Assembly (NCBI RefSeq): GCF_943193195.1
Contig: NZ_CALPDG010000027.1
Location: forward strand, 1-53,131
Length of the DNA stretch: 53,131 nt
Source of the DNA: Mediterraneibacter agrestimuris
GTDB lineage: Bacteria; Bacillota; Clostridia; Lachnospirales; Lachnospiraceae
Direction of reading: 5' to 3'
Positions 49,839 through 53,131 of this stretch are shown in pieces. Under the pieces are notes generated by a model that was not told the origin of the DNA, did not search any database, and saw nothing but the letters and a program-made list of their open reading frames with translations. Each line of letters starts with the position of its first letter. Within the stretch, counting starts at the first letter, position 1. Made by a program: the position numbers and the translations under genes.

Positions 49839-52262
49839 ATGCAAAAAAAAATTGCGTGGAATAGGGACTGGTTCTATAAACCGAGATTTAAAGATGAAGA
49901 TAAAAGCTGTGATAACACAGTAGAAGGGTTTCAGAAAATAGAACTTCCGCATACCAATAAGGAACTTCCGTTCAATGGATTTTGTGAGCAGGAATATCAG
50001 TTTATCAGTTGCTATAAGAAGAAATTTGAACTGTCTGACCTTGCAGAAAACAAAGAGATATCTCTGGAATTTGAGGGAGTAATGATTGCCTGTGAAATAT
50101 ACTGCAATGGTTCTTTGGCAGGAAAGCATGAAGGCGGATATTTACCATTTACAGTAGAATTAACTCCGTATGTCAAATATGACGCGGAAAATGTAGTGGT
50201 GGTAAAGGTTGATTCCACAGAGAGAAAGGATATTCCGCCGTTTGGAAATGTAGTGGATTATCTTACATACGGAGGGATTTACAGAGAGGTCTGGCTGAAC
50301 ATATCAGATGGGTTAAAATTGGAAAAATTGTGGATTAGTTGTGAAAATCCGTTAGAGCAGGAAAAGACATTAAAGTGTGTTTGTGACCTGCGGTCAGATG
50401 AAGAAGCGAAGGGAACCTTGAGGATTTCCTGCATAGATACAAAAAGGCCTGAGGTAGTTATAGAGGAAGTGTGCCAAGAAATTAATGTACAAAAGGGGAA
50501 ATCTTCCTGTGAAATTTATCTGGGCGGATTACGGGAAATTCAACTTTGGGATATAGAGAATCCTCAGCTTTATATAATAGAAGCAGTTGTTGAACTAGAG
50601 AAGAAAAGAGATGTTCTAAGAGAACGGTTTGGTTTTCGGAAAGCAGAATTTAAAGAAGATGGATTTTTCTTAAATGAAAAACATGTACAACTGATCGGAC
50701 TGAACCGGCATCAGAGCTGGCCGTATAATGGATATGCCATGCCGAAACGCATCCAGAAGAAGGATGCGGAGCTTATAAGAAAGAATATGGGATGCAATAT
50801 TGTGAGAACAAGTCATTATCCGCAATCCAGACATTTTCTTGACGCATGTGATGAAATGGGACTGCTTGTAATGGAAGAGATTGCAGGGTGGCAGCACATT
50901 GGGGATGAACTGTGGCAGGAACATTCCTGTGAAGAACTTAAGGGAATGATTCAAAGAGACTTCAATCGTCCATCCGTGGTTTTATGGGGCGTGCGAATCA
51001 ACGAATCTCAAGATCATCATGACTTCTATACGAGGACGAATCAAATTGCAAAGGAAATGGATCCATACAGGCAGACCGGTGGTACACGTTATATTCAAAG
51101 AAGTGAATTTCTCGAGGATGTATATACATATAATGATTTCACATATGACGGAAGCGGCGATGTGTTCCGTCCGCAAAAAGAAACAACAGGACTTGAAAAA
51201 GATGTTCCGCTATTGGTAACCGAGAGCAATGGCCATATGTATCCCACTAAAAAATTCGATCAGGAGTCGAGAGTGGTTGAGCATGCCATGAGACACTTGA
51301 AAGTAATCAATGAAGTTATGAAACGAGAGGATATATCCGGCGGAATCAGTTGGTGTGCGTTTGATTATAATACACATAGCTGCTTTGGATCTGGGGACAA
51401 GGTCTGTTATCATGGAGTATATGATATGTTTCGTAATCCCAAATTTGCGGCATTTTCATATAGCTCCCAAAAACCTTTTGAAGACGGAGCAGTGTTGGAA
51501 CCGATTACTGCGGCGAGCAGGGGCGAAAGAGATAAAGGAGGAACAGTTCCTTTCTATATATTGACAAACTGTGATTATGTCAGAGTATATAAAAACGGAG
51601 AGCATATTGATGATTTTTATCCGGAAAGAGAAATGTTTCCATATTTGCAGCACCCGCCAGTTATTGTGTCACATCTGATGGAACAGAGTCTGGACTTTGG
51701 TATGGATCAGGAGGATGCTCGGGAGTTTAGACAGTTCTTGCTGCAGAAGGTGGTGACAAGAAAACTTTTGGATATGTCTCCGCAGGATCTCATGTTTATT
51801 AATGAAAAAGCTCAGAAATATAACCTCAATGTGAAAGCGTTATATGGTGAAGCTGTGAAGGCAGCCGGCGGCTGGGGAGAAATTGCGAATAACTTTGAAC
51901 TGGAAGGATATGTCCAGGGGAAATGTGTATGTACCCGCAGAATCGGCGAAGACAAACATTATGAAAAACTTGTGGTGCAGCCGGACGATCTTCAGTTGAT
52001 AGTAGATGGGGAAACATATGATGCAACAAGAGTTGCTGTAAGTGCATTAGATGAAAACGGAAATATCATGCCGTTTGTACAGGAGTGTGTGGAAGTGGAA
52101 ATTCATGGAGCAATGCAGCTTATGGGACCTTCTAGGTTTGTACTCTCAGGGGGAACGTCAGCCTTTTGGGTTCGGACATTAGGAGAAGAACAGGATGCGG
52201 AAATTGAAGTAAAGGGCATGTACCATAAAGGCGTGTGCAGAATTTCCATGAAGAAACAGTAA
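49839..52262 (+). CDS. Glycoside hydrolase family 2 (beta-galactosidase type)
   Basis: 807 residues without a signal peptide. Sugar-binding jelly roll (1-175, FNGFCEQEYQFISCYKKKF, EGGYLPFTVELTPYV), Ig-like domain (180-290), TIM barrel (about 295-575) with acid/base Glu in WGVRINES and nucleophile Glu in LLVTESNG, then an extra C-terminal beta domain. Substrate could be a beta-galactoside or beta-glucuronide; beta-galactoside fits the operon. ATG 49839 is chosen because AAAGGAAGGGTG precedes. Third gene of the AraC-controlled operon. Confidence 0.88.
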   Translation: MQKKIAWNRDWFYKPRFKDEDKSCDNTVEGFQKIELPHTNKELPFNGFCEQEYQFISCYKKKFELSDLAENKEISLEFEGVMIACEIYCNGSLAGKHEGGYLPFTVELTPYVKYDAENVVVVKVDSTERKDIPPFGNVVDYLTYGGIYREVWLNISDGLKLEKLWISCENPLEQEKTLKCVCDLRSDEEAKGTLRISCIDTKRPEVVIEEVCQEINVQKGKSSCEIYLGGLREIQLWDIENPQLYIIEAVVELEKKRDVLRERFGFRKAEFKEDGFFLNEKHVQLIGLNRHQSWPYNGYAMPKRIQKKDAELIRKNMGCNIVRTSHYPQSRHFLDACDEMGLLVMEEIAGWQHIGDELWQEHSCEELKGMIQRDFNRPSVVLWGVRINESQDHHDFYTRTNQIAKEMDPYRQTGGTRYIQRSEFLEDVYTYNDFTYDGSGDVFRPQKETTGLEKDVPLLVTESNGHMYPTKKFDQESRVVEHAMRHLKVINEVMKREDISGGISWCAFDYNTHSCFGSGDKVCYHGVYDMFRNPKFAAFSYSSQKPFEDGAVLEPITAASRGERDKGGTVPFYILTNCDYVRVYKNGEHIDDFYPEREMFPYLQHPPVIVSHLMEQSLDFGMDQEDAREFRQFLLQKVVTRKLLDMSPQDLMFINEKAQKYNLNVKALYGEAVKAAGGWGEIANNFELEGYVQGKCVCTRRIGEDKHYEKLVVQPDDLQLIVDGETYDATRVAVSALDENGNIMPFVQECVEVEIHGAMQLMGPSRFVLSGGTSAFWVRTLGEEQDAEIEVKGMYHKGVCRISMKKQ

Positions 52263-52290
52263 GTAAAAGAAGATATAGTATTATAACATT

Positions 52291-52334
52291 GAGAGTATCT
52301 TTTGATAAAACAGATGTCAGAGGATACTCTCTTT
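52291..52334 (+). terminator. Terminator of the galactoside operon
   Basis: GAGAGTATC pairs with GATACTCTC over a loop of about 23 bases, then TTTAG. Confidence 0.75.
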
Positions 52335-52384
52335 AGCTGAAAATTGTCTGAATTGTGCGAAATATGTAAAAAGTAGAAAAAACG

Positions 52385-52413
52385 TTGACAATTTCATTCG
52401 ACAATGTTAATAT
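52385..52413 (+). promoter_or_regulatory. rRNA promoter P1
   Basis: TTGACA, 17-bp spacer, TAATAT. Confidence 0.8.
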
Positions 52414-52547
52414 AGTCTTTGTCGCTGAAAACGGCAGTCTTACGAAGGCTGGTACAGACGAGCGGAAGCCGCAGGGGATTGGAGAGCATCCGGGAATCTT
52501 GCCGAAAGAACTGTTGAAAATATGTCGAAAAAACTTGAAAAAAGTTG

Positions 52548-52576
52548 TTGACAAATAAGAAGCGGTGTGATAATCT
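52548..52576 (+). promoter_or_regulatory. rRNA promoter P2
   Basis: TTGACA, 17-bp spacer, TAATCT. The initial transcript (AAGCTGTCGC...GAA) resembles that of P3. Confidence 0.8.
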
Positions 52577-52623
52577 AAATAAGCTGTCGCTTGAACAGAC
52601 AGCAAAGAAAAATAAAAAAGTTC

Positions 52624-52652
52624 TTGACAATGAAAAAGCTTTTTGATAAAAT
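52624..52652 (+). promoter_or_regulatory. rRNA promoter P3
   Basis: TTGACA, 17-bp spacer, TAAAAT. The start region again has AAGCTGTCGC. Confidence 0.8.
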
Positions 52653-52978
52653 TTTAAAGCTGTCGCATGAAGAGAACGACAAGAACATTGATAACTGAAC
52701 AATAGACAACAACCCTTGAAAATTTCTTATGAGAAAATTTTTAAGAACTACATTGGCACAAGATGATATTCGACAATGTCGAATGGTTTTTACACTAAAT
52801 TCGTGAAAGACCTCATTAAGTGTTCAATGCCAAACAGTAAAAAGGAAAAGAATTGCTAGCAGTGATTCTTGACTGGACAAACAAAGAAGCTTCGATGGTT
52901 CTGGGTTCGGAAGAACCTCACCAAGAACACACGAAGCGCAAACGAACATAGGATTTGAAAAGACCAAATCCAAGTTCT
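52653..52978 (+). other. Pre-16S leader
   Basis: About 326 transcribed bases with several stems: ATTCGACAATGTCGAAT near 52768 (the 12-mer ATTCGACAATGT recurs in the P1 spacer) and GCTTCG ... CGAAGC (52889-52938). Such leaders carry antitermination and RNase III sites; the 3' partner strand is outside the window. Confidence 0.6.

Positions 52979-53131
<153 letters not shown>

Overview
The window looks like chromosome of a gut Lachnospiraceae (Clostridium cluster XIVa, Dorea/Mediterraneibacter-like). The reasons are the 16S rRNA 5' end at the right edge, AT-leaning Firmicute codon use with strong AGGAGG ribosome sites, a COG1453 aldo/keto reductase, a Csp-like subtilase and the DHHW/DUF4358/MBOAT surface-polysaccharide cluster. 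The species is not certain from this window.

Layout. 1-12.3 kb is the late end of a siphovirus-type prophage. It holds tail chaperone, Gp15, tape measure, distal tail, Gp37-like tail protein, tail fibre, a CD1375-like small protein and a holin. Then comes a compact control block (leftward Xre repressor, rightward promoter between two operator palindromes, a 44-aa ribbon-helix-helix gene with a non-ATG start, a BRO antirepressor), and last an amidase-ricin endolysin. No integrase is visible, so the left end lies outside. 12.5-16.3 kb is an ABC exporter operon (ATPase, anchored COG1361-like protein, MacB-like permease). 16.5-18.2 kb is a chemoreceptor with an extracellular CZB-type zinc domain, followed by a leftward PadR/DUF5721 pair. 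19.2-25.9 kb is one rightward operon: SGNH protein, DUF4358 protein, MBOAT, DHHW protein, pseudouridine synthase and DNA ligase. The SGNH and MBOAT members lack catalytic residues expected for their families. 26-34.4 kb holds a ClpX with an acidic extension, an iron-sulfur aldo/keto reductase, a subtilase, a zinc-ribbon/LEA-like protein with an LspA-like protease, a hydroxyacid dehydrogenase, NudC and an alpha/beta hydrolase.

34.4-40.4 kb is an accessory island lying between two inverted 109-bp copies (about 96% identical) of a two-hairpin repeat. It carries a hemerythrin, an unannotated type I toxin-antitoxin (26-aa holin-like toxin plus nested antisense RNA), a YitT protein behind a possible attenuator, a run of broken gene ends (GNAT, MerR effector domain, BspA repeat, terminase, AbiEi, AbiEii), and an apparently intact three-gene Xre / ImmA-IrrE / PIN-like module. 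The module is the best candidate for an undescribed stress or defence system.

40.5-52.3 kb has a sortase-anchored surface protein, leftward dihydroorotase (pyrC), and an AraC-controlled galactoside operon (GH4 alpha-galactosidase, GPH-family transporter, GH2 glycosidase). The window ends in an rRNA operon leader with three tandem near-consensus promoters and the first bases of 16S rRNA. All calls rest on reading the sequence; no database search was run.
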